Positions 53,846-62,347 of a DNA stretch of 64,000 nucleotides are shown here, piece by piece. Within the stretch, counting starts at the first letter, position 1. Each line of letters opens with the position of its first letter. Made by a program: the position numbers and the translations under genes. The DNA is taken from NCBI RefSeq assembly GCF_001029435.1, contig NZ_LDOV01000037.1:62001-126000 (forward strand), in the 5' to 3' direction. The notes beneath the pieces were generated by a model. It made no database searches. It saw only the letters and a list, made by a program, of their open reading frames with translations, and was not told the DNA's origin. Source of the DNA: Photobacterium aphoticum (GTDB taxonomy: Bacteria; Pseudomonadota; Gammaproteobacteria; Enterobacterales; Vibrionaceae).

Positions 53846-55143
53846 TACATCACTTCCTCATTCTTGAAGGCACCGGCCTTAAGCCAGGAGTACAGCACCA
53901 CGGCACCGACCACGGTACTGGTGATCAGGGTGTATACCGCCGCTTCGTTGTATTTCGCGTCCATCATCAGGCGGAAGCCCAGTGATGAAATGGTATCGAG
54001 TGGCTTGTAGATAGAGCCCACCGTCTGTACGGTCGCTTCACCCAACATGTACACGATGGTGACGTTGTTGAAGTTGAAGGTGAACTGGGTGATGAACACC
54101 GGCGCCACACTGATCAAAATCAGCGGCAGGGTGATATCGAAGAAGTTGGTCCATGCGTTACCGCCATCCATGCTGCTCGCTTCGTACAGATCGTCCGGGA
54201 TGGTTTGCAATACGCCGGTGACCAGAATGAACACATACGGGAAGCCGAGCCATGCCTGAATCAGAATGATGGTGATCTTGGCGTAGTCTGCATTCAGGAA
54301 GAAGCCAACCGCCGTGCTGATGTCGTACTCGTTACCGGTGAAGAATGGGATCACCATGGTGTTCATGCCGCCGACTTTTGAGAAGAACAGCTGGAAAACC
54401 AGAATGGTCAGGAATGCCGGTACCGCCCAAGGCAGAATGTACACCGTACGGAAGAATTTTTTACCGCGAATCGCTTTGTTGTTGGCCACAACCGCCAATA
54501 AGGTGCCCAGAATGATGGTCAGGGCCGAGGCGCAGAAGGTCCAGGTCAGGGTCCAGGTCAGGGTTTCCTGAAACGCGGCGGCGGCACGCTCACTGGTGAA
54601 CAGGCGTTCAAAGTTGGTCAGGCCTTTCCATTCGATCAAGAAAGCCGGTGGCAAGACCGGACGTTTGTAGTTGGTGAAGGCGACCACGATCGACACAATC
54701 GCCGGCAACAGGGCGAAGATAAACAGCAGAATGAATTTCGGCGCGGTGATCAGGTTCGGCACAATTTCATGTGACAGGCCGCGCACCTTTTCCGTGAAGG
54801 TGATGGCGTAGCCGGTGGTATCGATTTGGCGCTTCACATCTTTCGCATCACGGGCGAAGGCATAGTGCATCGCCAGGAAAACCAGGATCATCATGGCACC
54901 AATGGTGGAGCCGACCATGATCAGGAAGGAGTCATCGACAAAGCGTTCTGCACCGATGGTGAGTTTGCCACGGGGTTGTTCGACCGCTAATAAGCGGAAG
55001 TTTGGCAGGATGAATTGAAAATAAACCAAGATCTCTAGGGCAAAAAGCGAGAGACCGAAAATCGCTTCTCGTGTCCGGCGAAGCAGCATATGACCACTGC
55101 CCGGTATCACCATTGAGAGCCAGAAAACCGATTGTTGACTCAT
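53845..55143 (-). CDS. Sugar ABC transporter permease (MalF family)
   Basis: 432 residues, shorter than E. coli MalF (514) because the large periplasmic P2 loop is lacking; in this it is closer to GanP/MdxF-type permeases. Eight hydrophobic helices are seen, with the EAA coupling loop DDLYEASSMDGGNAWTNFF near residue 325. It has AGGTAATAC upstream of ATG 55143. It is preceded by the binding-protein gene with a hairpin in the intergenic space. Confidence 0.93.
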   Translation of the reverse strand: MSQQSVFWLSMVIPGSGHMLLRRTREAIFGLSLFALEILVYFQFILPNFRLLAVEQPRGKLTIGAERFVDDSFLIMVGSTIGAMMILVFLAMHYAFARDAKDVKRQIDTTGYAITFTEKVRGLSHEIVPNLITAPKFILLFIFALLPAIVSIVVAFTNYKRPVLPPAFLIEWKGLTNFERLFTSERAAAAFQETLTWTLTWTFCASALTIILGTLLAVVANNKAIRGKKFFRTVYILPWAVPAFLTILVFQLFFSKVGGMNTMVIPFFTGNEYDISTAVGFFLNADYAKITIILIQAWLGFPYVFILVTGVLQTIPDDLYEASSMDGGNAWTNFFDITLPLILISVAPVFITQFTFNFNNVTIVYMLGEATVQTVGSIYKPLDTISSLGFRLMMDAKYNEAAVYTLITSTVVGAVVLYSWLKAGAFKNEEVM

Positions 55144-55195
55144 GTATTACCTACTGTTTAACGACATGCGTACCGATGTTGAGGGGAATGCACCG

Positions 55196-55225
55196 ACACG
55201 GTGTCTGATCCGTCAGACACCGTGT
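55196..55225. repeat. REP-like hairpin between the binding-protein and permease genes
   Basis: ACACGGTGTCTGA (55196-55208) and TCAGACACCGTGT (55213-55225) form a perfect 13-bp stem with loop TCCG and no U-tract. Stable hairpins at this place protect the upstream mRNA and help make more binding protein than membrane subunits, as known for malE-malF in E. coli. Confidence 0.75.
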
Positions 55226-55251
55226 GGTAAGGGTTAAGACAGGCGTGCGCC

Positions 55252-56385
55252 TTACATGTCTTCGATATCGAACTGAATAGTTTCTACGGCTGCATCAAGC
55301 ACGGCTTGTGCGTCTTGGCCTTGGGCGATTTGCGCCAGTGCGGTCTTCATTGGGCCCCATACCTTCATGAATTCAGGAATGTTTGGCATTGGTTGACCGA
55401 TGTTAGTCGCATCGAAAATCGCTTTGTGCAGTGAGCCTTCGGCGTAGTTCACAGACAGGCTTGGCGACACTTCACGTGTCATGCTGTACCACTTCTGTGC
55501 GTGCTCTGGTGTCGCCAGGTATGCAAGGAAGGCTTGTGCGGTTTCTTTCTGATCACTGTAACCGTTGATCGCCATCCCTTTAGTGCCTGTCAGGGCTTTG
55601 TATGGGTGGCTGCCGTCCCAGCTTGGGATTGGCGCTGCGCCTACATCGATACCGGCTTTTTCAATGTCAGCAATGGTCCATGGGCCGTTGATGATGGCTT
55701 TCACTTTACCTTCGGTGAAGTACTTCATCATGATGTCGAACGCGACGGTGTCATCTTGCATCAGGGTCCAGTGGTTCACGCCGCTGTCGTATAGACTTTG
55801 TGCCGCTTTCGCCGCTTTGATAGAACCCGCGTTGCTCAGGCCGATGTCTTCTGGGTTGTTGTCTTTAAAGATGTAGCCGCCGTTGGTCATGAACAGGCCG
55901 CCGGTGAAGTAGAAATCGGTGAATTTAGCCGCCCAGTCAGACGGTGGTAGTTCTTTCAGTGTTTTTGGCGCCGCATTCATCATCTTCTTGTTGTACAGGA
56001 ACAGCGTGGTGTCGGTAGACATTGGCACCATGTAGGTTTCGCCGTTGTACTTAGACGCTTCGGTGGCGGCCGTCGTGTAACCGTTGATGGTCACGTTGGT
56101 TGGAGCGATCAGGTACTGATCAGCCAGCTCACCGATACGGTCGTTCGGGATCATGAACAAGTCAGCGATGTTGCCTTTCTGTGTCGGCAGGGCAGACATC
56201 AGATCAAACATGCTGGTAGCGGTGACTTCGACTTTCACATCGTGTGTTTTGTTGAACTGCTCGGCCAGCTCAGTGAAATACGTGACGTATTGTTTTTCAA
56301 CACCCACCACAATGTTGTCAGCCGCCATGGCTGGGTTGGCGAAAAGTAAGGCGGTGGATACGGCAAGCGATAACTTTTTAATCAT
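55252..56385 (-). CDS. Sugar ABC transporter periplasmic substrate-binding protein (MalE family)
   Basis: 377 residues from ATG 56385, with AGGAG nine bases upstream; an in-frame start at 56466 adds 27 residues before the signal peptide. The signal peptide ends at about NPAMA (residue 20-21). The body fits family 1 extracellular solute-binding proteins: YVTYFTELAEQFNKTHDVKVEV, NDRIGELADQYLIAP, AIINGPWTIADIEKAG and AFLAYLATPEHAQKW. It begins the operon. Likeness to maltose/oligosaccharide binders is clear, but ligand contacts were not mapped, so the sugar is open. Confidence 0.94.
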   Translation of the reverse strand: MIKKLSLAVSTALLFANPAMAADNIVVGVEKQYVTYFTELAEQFNKTHDVKVEVTATSMFDLMSALPTQKGNIADLFMIPNDRIGELADQYLIAPTNVTINGYTTAATEASKYNGETYMVPMSTDTTLFLYNKKMMNAAPKTLKELPPSDWAAKFTDFYFTGGLFMTNGGYIFKDNNPEDIGLSNAGSIKAAKAAQSLYDSGVNHWTLMQDDTVAFDIMMKYFTEGKVKAIINGPWTIADIEKAGIDVGAAPIPSWDGSHPYKALTGTKGMAINGYSDQKETAQAFLAYLATPEHAQKWYSMTREVSPSLSVNYAEGSLHKAIFDATNIGQPMPNIPEFMKVWGPMKTALAQIAQGQDAQAVLDAAVETIQFDIEDM

Positions 56386-57032
56386 TGTATTTCTCCTGAT
56401 AGGGCGAAGTATGTCTAATCCAAACCCGCATGCGAGAGCCTGTCCCGGCATGACGATGTTTAACAATGTGTGACTCCCAAGGAACCATCCCTGCGATGCG
56501 CGTTAATGGTCAGGCGTGTGGTGATTTATCTTGAAACACACCCTGATCCGCGCGTTGTGGGCTCATCATAGGAGTTCGTTGATATAGGGTGAAATGCAAA
56601 AAGGCGGGGGTAGCCATAGAAAAAAGCCATATCAGTGATAGAAATGTTATCTACTGCAATGATATGAGGATGAATACGGGCTAGAGAGAAATGCAAAAAC
56701 GTGAGCCTAATAGCAATTTATTTCGGCAGGGTTAACAAAGAAAAAGTCACTTCTTTCCCGTCTTGTTTCCTGTCTTTACTTTTTACTTCGTTGCGGTGAG
56801 AGGGGAAGTGGTTGGCAGTGTGCTGAAAAGAGTCTGGGAGAGGTATAGAGAGGGGCTGGTGAGGTATCAGGAAGGAAGAAAGCCAGGCATAGGGCCGACA
56901 TGCCACTATCAGGTTTACACTGTAAAACCGGCGCGTGAAAGCGCGTAAATAACAACGCCCCGGCTCGCGCTCGTAGGAGGCGGGACGGGGCGTTGGTGTA
57001 TCGCGTCTTCGTGTTTTGAAGCGGGGATTCCG
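56386..57032. other. Intergenic region: ABC operon promoter side and permease terminator side
   Basis: About 650 bases. The right end holds the terminator of the permease gene; the left part is the promoter region of the ABC operon. No gene or clear CRP site was seen. Confidence 0.45.
56950..56994 (-). terminator. Terminator of the UPF0718 permease gene
   Basis: AACGCCCCG (near 56953-56961) pairs with CGGGGCGTT (near 56984-56992) around a GC-rich inner stem; the minus-strand side continues as GTTATTT. It lies about 40 bases behind the stop at 57033. Confidence 0.72.
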
Positions 57033-58175
57033 TTAGCCAAATAACACGGTGTAAAGGTAACCGGCACCGATAGCCATGCTCAGAATCACGAACAGGAATG
57101 CGGCAATCATTTGGTTTTTGAAGATTGATTTAAGCAAAATCACTTCGGTCAAACTCGCGCCGGCACTACCGATGATCAGGGCCATCACTGAACCCAATGC
57201 CATGCCTTTCTGTACCAGTGCCGCACTCAGTGGGATCACGGCTTCCGCACGGATGTACAGTGGAATACCAATGATCGCAGCGACGGGAATCGCATACCAT
57301 TTGCCTTCACCGGCGTACTTGGCGATCAAATCGGTTGGAATGAAACCGTAGATGAACGAACCAATAAAGATACCCAGCAGCAAGTACGGCAGCACTTGTT
57401 TGAAGTCTTTCCACGTTGCACGCCAGATACGCATCCAACGGCTGTCTGCTTTGGGTGTGATTTCGTCATAAACCACTTCTTCGTACACCACGTCACCACA
57501 CATGCTGTCACCACAGGTGTTCGTTGCGACGGCTTTGGTGATCACCGGTTTGCTCTCACAGCAGCTGGTTGCAGCCGGTGCCGGTTTTGTCGCGGTACAG
57601 CATGAGGTTGCGGCTTTTGGCTTTTCAGCCGCGGGTTTGGCCGTGGCATCACAACAGCTGGTGGTTGCCGGCTTGCTGTCACCACATGCGGTGCCGCAGC
57701 TCGAACCTGCATCTGCCATTTCATACGCTTCAGGGCGAACGTAGCGTTCAAAGCCCAGTTTCTCCAGCACAAAGCCCGCTACCACAGAGACGATCATCGC
57801 CACCAGGAAGTAGAACACCGCCACTTTCAGGCCAAAGGTCACCACAAACAGACCGATGATCACCGGGTTAAGCAGTGGGCTGGCAAACAAAAACACCATC
57901 ATTGGGCCAAAGCCAGCACGGGCACGCAGCAGACCTTTCAGGAAAGGAATGGTGGAGCATGAACAAAACGGCGTAATGGAGCCCAGCAAAGCGGCAATTA
58001 CATAGCCCTTACCTTTGCGGGAACTCAAAATAGATTGAATTTTTTCCGGTGTCAGAAATTCTTGCAGTACACCGACAAGGTAGCTAACAACCAGAAACAG
58101 AACGGTTAATTCGGCAGCCAGAAACAGGAACATGTCTGCTGCATCTTTGATCATTGTGACGATTTCAGGACTCAT
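57033..58175 (-). CDS. UPF0718/ArsP-like permease with a cysteine-rich cytoplasmic loop
   Basis: 380 residues from ATG 58175 with GAAGGTAAATACC upstream; an in-frame start at 58202 adds nine residues. Four helices, a long loop and four more helices form the YraQ/UPF0718 fold, whose member ArsP exports organoarsenicals. The first half has TPFCSCSTIPFLKG, with conserved cysteines. The central loop (about residues 155-240) is unusual: three SCC motifs in near-repeats (TTSCCDATAKP, ATSCCTATKP, ATSCCESKP) plus CGTACG and CGDSMCGD, some ten cysteines in all, as expected for soft-metal binding. Two TTCGA palindromes upstream look like ArsR-type operators. The substrate may be an arsenical or another thiophilic metal. 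Confidence 0.88.
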   Translation of the reverse strand: MSPEIVTMIKDAADMFLFLAAELTVLFLVVSYLVGVLQEFLTPEKIQSILSSRKGKGYVIAALLGSITPFCSCSTIPFLKGLLRARAGFGPMMVFLFASPLLNPVIIGLFVVTFGLKVAVFYFLVAMIVSVVAGFVLEKLGFERYVRPEAYEMADAGSSCGTACGDSKPATTSCCDATAKPAAEKPKAATSCCTATKPAPAATSCCESKPVITKAVATNTCGDSMCGDVVYEEVVYDEITPKADSRWMRIWRATWKDFKQVLPYLLLGIFIGSFIYGFIPTDLIAKYAGEGKWYAIPVAAIIGIPLYIRAEAVIPLSAALVQKGMALGSVMALIIGSAGASLTEVILLKSIFKNQMIAAFLFVILSMAIGAGYLYTVLFG

Positions 58176-58200
58176 GGTATTTACCTTCACAGTAGGTATC

Positions 58201-58220
58201 ATTTCGATATGTGTCGAAAT
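58201..58220. promoter_or_regulatory. Putative ArsR-type operator 1
   Basis: ATTTCGA (58201-58207) and TCGAAAT (58214-58220) form an inverted repeat with six bases between, just upstream of the permease start. Confidence 0.5.
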
Positions 58221-58249
58221 ATAAAGGTGAGAGAGGATGCCGTCAATTA

Positions 58250-58275
58250 ATTATTTCGATAAAAATCGAAATAAT
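58250..58275. promoter_or_regulatory. Putative ArsR-type operator 2
   Basis: ATTATTTCGAT (58250-58260) and ATCGAAATAAT (58265-58275) form a perfect 11-base inverted repeat with an AAAA spacer. It shares the TTCGA/TCGAA core with operator 1, so one regulator probably binds both. Confidence 0.55.
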
Positions 58276-58468
58276 CATGGGTGTGTTTTTATCAAATTGA
58301 TTTTTATAAAGAAAAAATATTGCTGATAAAGAACGAAATTGCAGCGGCACAATGTGGGGAGAGTGGTAAACTATGCGTACTAAGTAGTACGCTTTTTGCG
58401 CGCCATGTGTTAAGTGCCATGATCAAGTGCATGTTGGCGAGCCAGATTGACGGCATAAAGGAGACGGT

Positions 58469-59077
58469 ATGCGACCATCCACCCTAGAAAAACAAAACAA
58501 GATCCTGGAAATTGCCACTGAGCTGTTTTTGGCGCAGGGCTACAAAGAAACCTCGTTGGATCAGATCGTCGCGCAAACGGGCGGCTCTAAGCAGACGCTA
58601 TATCGCTACTTCACCAATAAAGAAGGGTTGTTTGAGGCGGTGCTGGTGGCGAATACCAAGAAGGTGGATCCCATTTTCGCCCTGAGCGAAACAGAAGGAC
58701 GCTCTTTGCAAGCCACCTTAGTGCAATTTGGCCATGACTACCTGCAACTGGTATGCAGCAATCCTATTTTGGGTTTGTTCCGCATTGTGTCTAACGATTT
58801 TCATGCCCACCCGACCATTCCTCAGGCGTTTTGGGAGCATGGTCCGTGCCGAGCCCATGCTAACTTGGTGCGCTTTCTCGACAGCGAGTGGGCCCAACAA
58901 TCGTTGGCGATCCCGGATGCCCAACGCGCTTGTGAACAACTGTTGGCGCTGTTTAAGCAAGATCATTTGAGCTTGGCTCTGCTTGGTCAGCCCTTGCCGG
59001 AAAAGGCGGCATTAGACGGGCAAATTACCGCTGCGGTTGAGGCTTTTTTCATGCTGTATCAGCGCGAAGGGATGTGA
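58469..59077 (+). CDS. TetR family transcriptional regulator
   Basis: 202 residues, ATG 58469 with AAGGAG five bases upstream. Helix-turn-helix is clear (ILEIATELFLAQGYKETSLDQIVAQTGG, SKQTLYRYFTNKEGLFEAVL in parts), followed by a helical ligand domain resembling the TetR_C_7/AefR-like group (LFRIVSNDFHAHP). It faces the efflux genes 59173-61731, which run toward it on the other strand. The perfect palindrome ACTGTACGGTACAGT upstream of the adaptor gene is a likely target. Confidence 0.93.
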   Translation: MRPSTLEKQNKILEIATELFLAQGYKETSLDQIVAQTGGSKQTLYRYFTNKEGLFEAVLVANTKKVDPIFALSETEGRSLQATLVQFGHDYLQLVCSNPILGLFRIVSNDFHAHPTIPQAFWEHGPCRAHANLVRFLDSEWAQQSLAIPDAQRACEQLLALFKQDHLSLALLGQPLPEKAALDGQITAAVEAFFMLYQREGM

Positions 59078-59136
59078 GGAAGGCGGTGATGGATGCAGGG
59101 TGTAGGGTATTGAGTGTAGGGGATTGAGTGTAGGAC

Positions 59137-59161
59137 GTCGCCAAGCGTGAAACTTGGCGAC
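59137..59161. terminator. Bidirectional hairpin between the TetR and MFS genes
   Basis: GTCGCCAAG (59137-59145) and CTTGGCGAC (59153-59161) form a nine-bp stem between convergent genes. No T-run on either side, so its role as a terminator is inferred from position. Confidence 0.45.
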
Positions 59162-59172
59162 AAGGCGTGTAT

Positions 59173-60702
59173 TCAGTGCGCTTTTTTGGCCGCGAGCTTT
59201 TTGCCGATCAGCAGCACCGGTGTTAACACGAAGATGGCGATCAAAAAGCCAATAAAGGCATTGTTGAGCGCCTGCGTGCTGACTTCAGTTTTCATCAGTT
59301 GGCTCAATTGCGAGGCGGCCAACGCCGGGTTCGGGATCACCCCTTGCGTCATCAGTGCCTGACTGATGTGCTGTTCAAATTGCTGCAACGCCGCGCTTTC
59401 TGTCGGCAGCATACGCGAGGCTTCAGCCATCGACTGGGCGCTTTTCACCTGAATGATGCGGGAGAACACGGCAGAGCCGATCAATCCCCCCAAGGTACGA
59501 ATGAAATAGAACAGGGCAATCCCCTCCGGACGTTGTTCTGGCTTGAAATAAGCAAACACCAGAATGGTCACGGAAACATTCAGTAATCCCACCCCAAATC
59601 CCCGTAAGCCAATCGGCAACAGCAACGTCTCTGCACTGGCATTGCTGGGCAAGGTACTGCACAGATACACCGAGATCAGGATCATCAATACGCCCAATGG
59701 CGTCATCGCATCGGCCGGCACTTTTTGCTGGTTACAGGCCAGTAAGCTGATCGCCATGCCTATCAACATGGTCAAAAAGGCCGGGGCTTGTACCCAACCG
59801 CTGTTGGTTGCGTTGAAGTGCATCACCTGCCCGAGAAAGCCGTTCAACAAAGCCCCGCTGGCCATCACGGCAAATCCCGCCAGAAAGGCATTGTACAAAA
59901 ACACATTGGCTTTGATGTGGCTGACTACGTGTTGGGTGCCTGTGCCGTCGGGCTGTTTACGGTGCCAGACGATTGTTCCCGCGAAGAGTAGGCAGGCAAG
60001 GGCGATCAGTGCCCAGCGGCCAAAGTCGGGGAAATCAAACCAGTTGTAATGACTGCCTCGCATTAACAAAAATACGATGCCGCTGCATCCCAATCCGGTC
60101 AGCAGATACACCCATGGTGAAGATTTTGCAACGCTCGGTAAAGGGTGATCCTGTGGCGGGTATAACCACGCCCAGATCCCTGCTGCTGCCACACACCAGG
60201 CCTGTATGGCGATCAGCGTCTGCCACGGTGCGTGTTCCAAGATGTCGGCCAGCAGCCACGGGTAAAGCCCCATTGGCAGCAGGGTCGATAACGTCAGGGT
60301 AAACCCTGTCATCAAGGTCATCGCACGGTAGGAGCAAGCACTGAGCACGATCAGGTTGACGCTGATCAACAGCAAGCTGACCCCTAAGCCGTTAAGCATC
60401 CATGCGGCGAGATGCCACCCGACGTGGTGTTGGGTGATCAGCATGAGGCTGGCCAGAAACACCATACTGAGTGCTGCATACAAGGTGCGACGATTGCCCA
60501 CGCTGCGCAGTAATAAGGGCGCGATCATAAAGCCGATGAGCTGCATGGCCATGAAGGCGACATTCAACAGGCTGACTTCATCCAGCGATAAGCCCAGTGT
60601 GGCAGCCATGTCATGGGAGGCGGCACCAAACAAGGCTGAGGATAAGCCAAAGGCCAACATGCTCAGCCCCGCCCCCACTATTAACGCCATATACCGTTTC
60701 AT
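59173..60702 (-). CDS. MFS multidrug efflux protein (DHA2/EmrB-like)
   Basis: 509 residues with about fourteen hydrophobic helices, the number of the DHA2 drug:H+ antiporter family. Motifs include FMIAPLLLRSVGNRRTLY after helix 2 (motif A position), LNGLGVSLLLISVNL near helix 4, and RGFGVGLLNVSVTILVFAY in the second half. ATG 60702 has AAGGGG upstream and lies 12 bases behind the adaptor gene, forming an EmrA-EmrB type pair. It should export hydrophobic toxic compounds through the adaptor and a TolC-type channel. Confidence 0.92.
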   Translation of the reverse strand: MKRYMALIVGAGLSMLAFGLSSALFGAASHDMAATLGLSLDEVSLLNVAFMAMQLIGFMIAPLLLRSVGNRRTLYAALSMVFLASLMLITQHHVGWHLAAWMLNGLGVSLLLISVNLIVLSACSYRAMTLMTGFTLTLSTLLPMGLYPWLLADILEHAPWQTLIAIQAWCVAAAGIWAWLYPPQDHPLPSVAKSSPWVYLLTGLGCSGIVFLLMRGSHYNWFDFPDFGRWALIALACLLFAGTIVWHRKQPDGTGTQHVVSHIKANVFLYNAFLAGFAVMASGALLNGFLGQVMHFNATNSGWVQAPAFLTMLIGMAISLLACNQQKVPADAMTPLGVLMILISVYLCSTLPSNASAETLLLPIGLRGFGVGLLNVSVTILVFAYFKPEQRPEGIALFYFIRTLGGLIGSAVFSRIIQVKSAQSMAEASRMLPTESAALQQFEQHISQALMTQGVIPNPALAASQLSQLMKTEVSTQALNNAFIGFLIAIFVLTPVLLIGKKLAAKKAH

Positions 60703-60714
60703 ACGCGCCCCTTG

Positions 60715-61731
60715 TTACGCCTGTGGCGCAGCGGTATCTACGGTCACATTGGCGGACAGCCCCGGGTAGACTTTGCCGCGCAAGTCAGTAGGCAACTGCA
60801 GGGTGATTTTCACCGGTACTCGCTGTACCACTTTGACAAAGTTGCCGGTGGCATTTTGGGGCGGCAGCAAGCTGAACTGCGCGCCGGTGGCATGGGTAAC
60901 AGATTCAACCGTGCCCGTGATCGGTGTGTCCGGGTACATGTCTAGCGTCACTTCCACCGCTTGGCCGGGGGCCATGTTGGTCAGTTGGGTTTCTTTAAAG
61001 TTCGCTTCCAGCCAGATATGGCTCGGTACCAAGGTGATCAAACCCATGCCCGGTTGGACAAATTTACCGGCTTGTACCTGACGATGCGCCACGTAGCCAT
61101 CCACCGGTGCATACACGGTGGTGCGTTTTAGGGCAATGTCGCTCAGGGTCAGTTTCGATTGTGCTTGCTGACGCTGTGCCGTGAGCTGAGCGCGTTCAGA
61201 CTGCATGGCATCATAGGTTTTCTGCTGAGCTTGCAGCGCCAGTCGGGCACTGTCTAATTTCGCTTTGGCATCAATGGTGCGGGTTTGCTGCGCATCAAAC
61301 TGGGTTTGACTGATTGAGGCTTTGGCGATCAGTTTTTGATAACGCGCGAAGTCGGCACGCTGTTGTTTATCGTTGGCCTGCGCACTGGCAATGGCCGCTT
61401 TGGCTTGTTCAATGTTCACGGTCTGTAAGGTCAGGCGTGAAGCATTGTTGGCCAGCGCGGCATCCGCGACGGCGACAGCGGCTTGCGCGATGGCGTGATT
61501 GGCCTGGTAGTCGGCATCATCAATGGCAAATAACGGCGTGCCGGCGGTGACCCACTGGTTATCCTGCACAAACACGGCGGCTACCTGCCCGCCGACTTGT
61601 GGCGAGACCGTGGTGATGTCCGCTTTGATGTAAGCATTGTCAGTGTGAATGGCATGACTGGGCGTAAGGTAGGTAAAACCACCGACAGAAAGCGCGATGA
61701 GTGCCGCAAGGGCGATGACTTTTTTCTTCAT
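60715..61731 (-). CDS. HlyD/EmrA family membrane fusion protein
   Basis: 338 residues from ATG 61731; an in-frame start at 61785 would add 18 residues. One N-terminal membrane helix (VIALAALIALSVGGFTYL) anchors a periplasmic adaptor with a split lipoyl domain (TVSPQVGGQVAAVFVQDNQWV, and VYAPVDGYVAHRQVQAGKFV), a long coiled coil (about 70-190) and a beta barrel. It is the first gene of the efflux operon and lies behind a palindromic operator, with the DHA2 pump gene following. Confidence 0.93.
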   Translation of the reverse strand: MKKKVIALAALIALSVGGFTYLTPSHAIHTDNAYIKADITTVSPQVGGQVAAVFVQDNQWVTAGTPLFAIDDADYQANHAIAQAAVAVADAALANNASRLTLQTVNIEQAKAAIASAQANDKQQRADFARYQKLIAKASISQTQFDAQQTRTIDAKAKLDSARLALQAQQKTYDAMQSERAQLTAQRQQAQSKLTLSDIALKRTTVYAPVDGYVAHRQVQAGKFVQPGMGLITLVPSHIWLEANFKETQLTNMAPGQAVEVTLDMYPDTPITGTVESVTHATGAQFSLLPPQNATGNFVKVVQRVPVKITLQLPTDLRGKVYPGLSANVTVDTAAPQA

Positions 61732-61842
61732 GCGTAAAGCACCTGTATGTAAGGCGATCATCAGGAAGTCGGTGGTATCGGCCACGCCGACAGACTTACG
61801 GGATCTGATCGCTACCTTTGACTGTTTTTGAAAATTTATCGT

Positions 61843-61857
61843 ACTGTACGGTACAGT
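61843..61857. promoter_or_regulatory. Putative TetR operator of the efflux operon
   Basis: ACTGTACGGTACAGT is a perfect 15-base palindrome about 110 bases upstream of the adaptor start, in an AT-rich promoter region. Palindromes with GTAC half-sites are common targets of TetR-family repressors. Confidence 0.6.
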
Positions 61858-62071
61858 TTCTTTTTGATCAAGGGAAAAATGTGAGGTACATCAACAAAGG
61901 CTGCCGCATTGGCTACACGGTGTGCTATCGACTGAAAGCGTCAGCGAGACGATAAGCAGAAGATCAGTAAAAAAGAGAAGAAGGACGATAAGGAAAAAGA
62001 TGACGAGCAAAAGCCAAGCCGGGGCGGCAGGAGCCAGTAATAGGGGGAGGGAGGGACAGTAAAAGCGGGAT

Positions 62072-62106
62072 AAAAAAAACGCCCTCCTCATCATGAGGAC
62101 GGCGTG
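62072..62106 (-). terminator. Strong minus-strand terminator
   Basis: CCTCAT (62086-62091) and ATGAGG (62093-62098) with outer ACGCC/GGCGT form the stem; the minus strand then has eight T residues (62072-62079 read as A). It lies 240 bases behind the decarboxylase stop. Confidence 0.88.
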
Positions 62107-62230
62107 GGAAAATGCTAAATGAAGTTATCGTAGGTAAGTTGCTACCGTTACCTTCGGCATCTAGCAGGCCGACAATATAAGACAGTGTTTGGCAATACTT
62201 TGGCAGTCATGTGTATCCATCGCCATGGCC
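62072..62230 (-). ncRNA. Candidate small RNA or 3'-UTR RNA behind the ornithine decarboxylase gene
   Basis: A non-coding minus-strand stretch ends in a strong terminator. Reading 5' to 3' on the minus strand, hairpins TCGGC/GCCGA and GGTAA/TTACC precede the terminator stem. It may be a processed 3'-UTR RNA or the plain 3' end of the mRNA. Confidence 0.3.
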
Positions 62231-62347
62231 ACCCTGATGATAGTTGCCTTGGCGATGAATAAACGCTTTTCTGATGTCATTGCCAGTCATCAGGAAAGTT
62301 GGGGTGCAGGTTCACCCTGATAGGGCAAGGTGAACCTGCGGTCTGTA

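Larger units (their letters stand above)
61732..62347. other. Intergenic region between the efflux operon and the ornithine decarboxylase gene
   Basis: 616 bases. It holds the efflux promoter and operator (61843-61857), a strong minus-strand terminator (62072-62106), a small-RNA-like stretch (62107-62230) and a perfect 11-bp hairpin GCAGGTTCACC/GGTGAACCTGC at 62306-62339 just behind the decarboxylase stop. Apparent frames here are low-complexity and not coding. Confidence 0.5.

Noticed and set aside
56718..56948. Short frames on both strands between the ABC operon and the permease
   Set aside because: Both are low in complexity and have no start signals; they overlap each other on opposite strands.
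61891..62094. 67-codon leucine-rich minus-strand frame resembling a membrane peptide
   Set aside because: The composition follows from a purine-rich tract on the plus strand, no ribosome binding site exists, and it starts downstream of a strong terminator.
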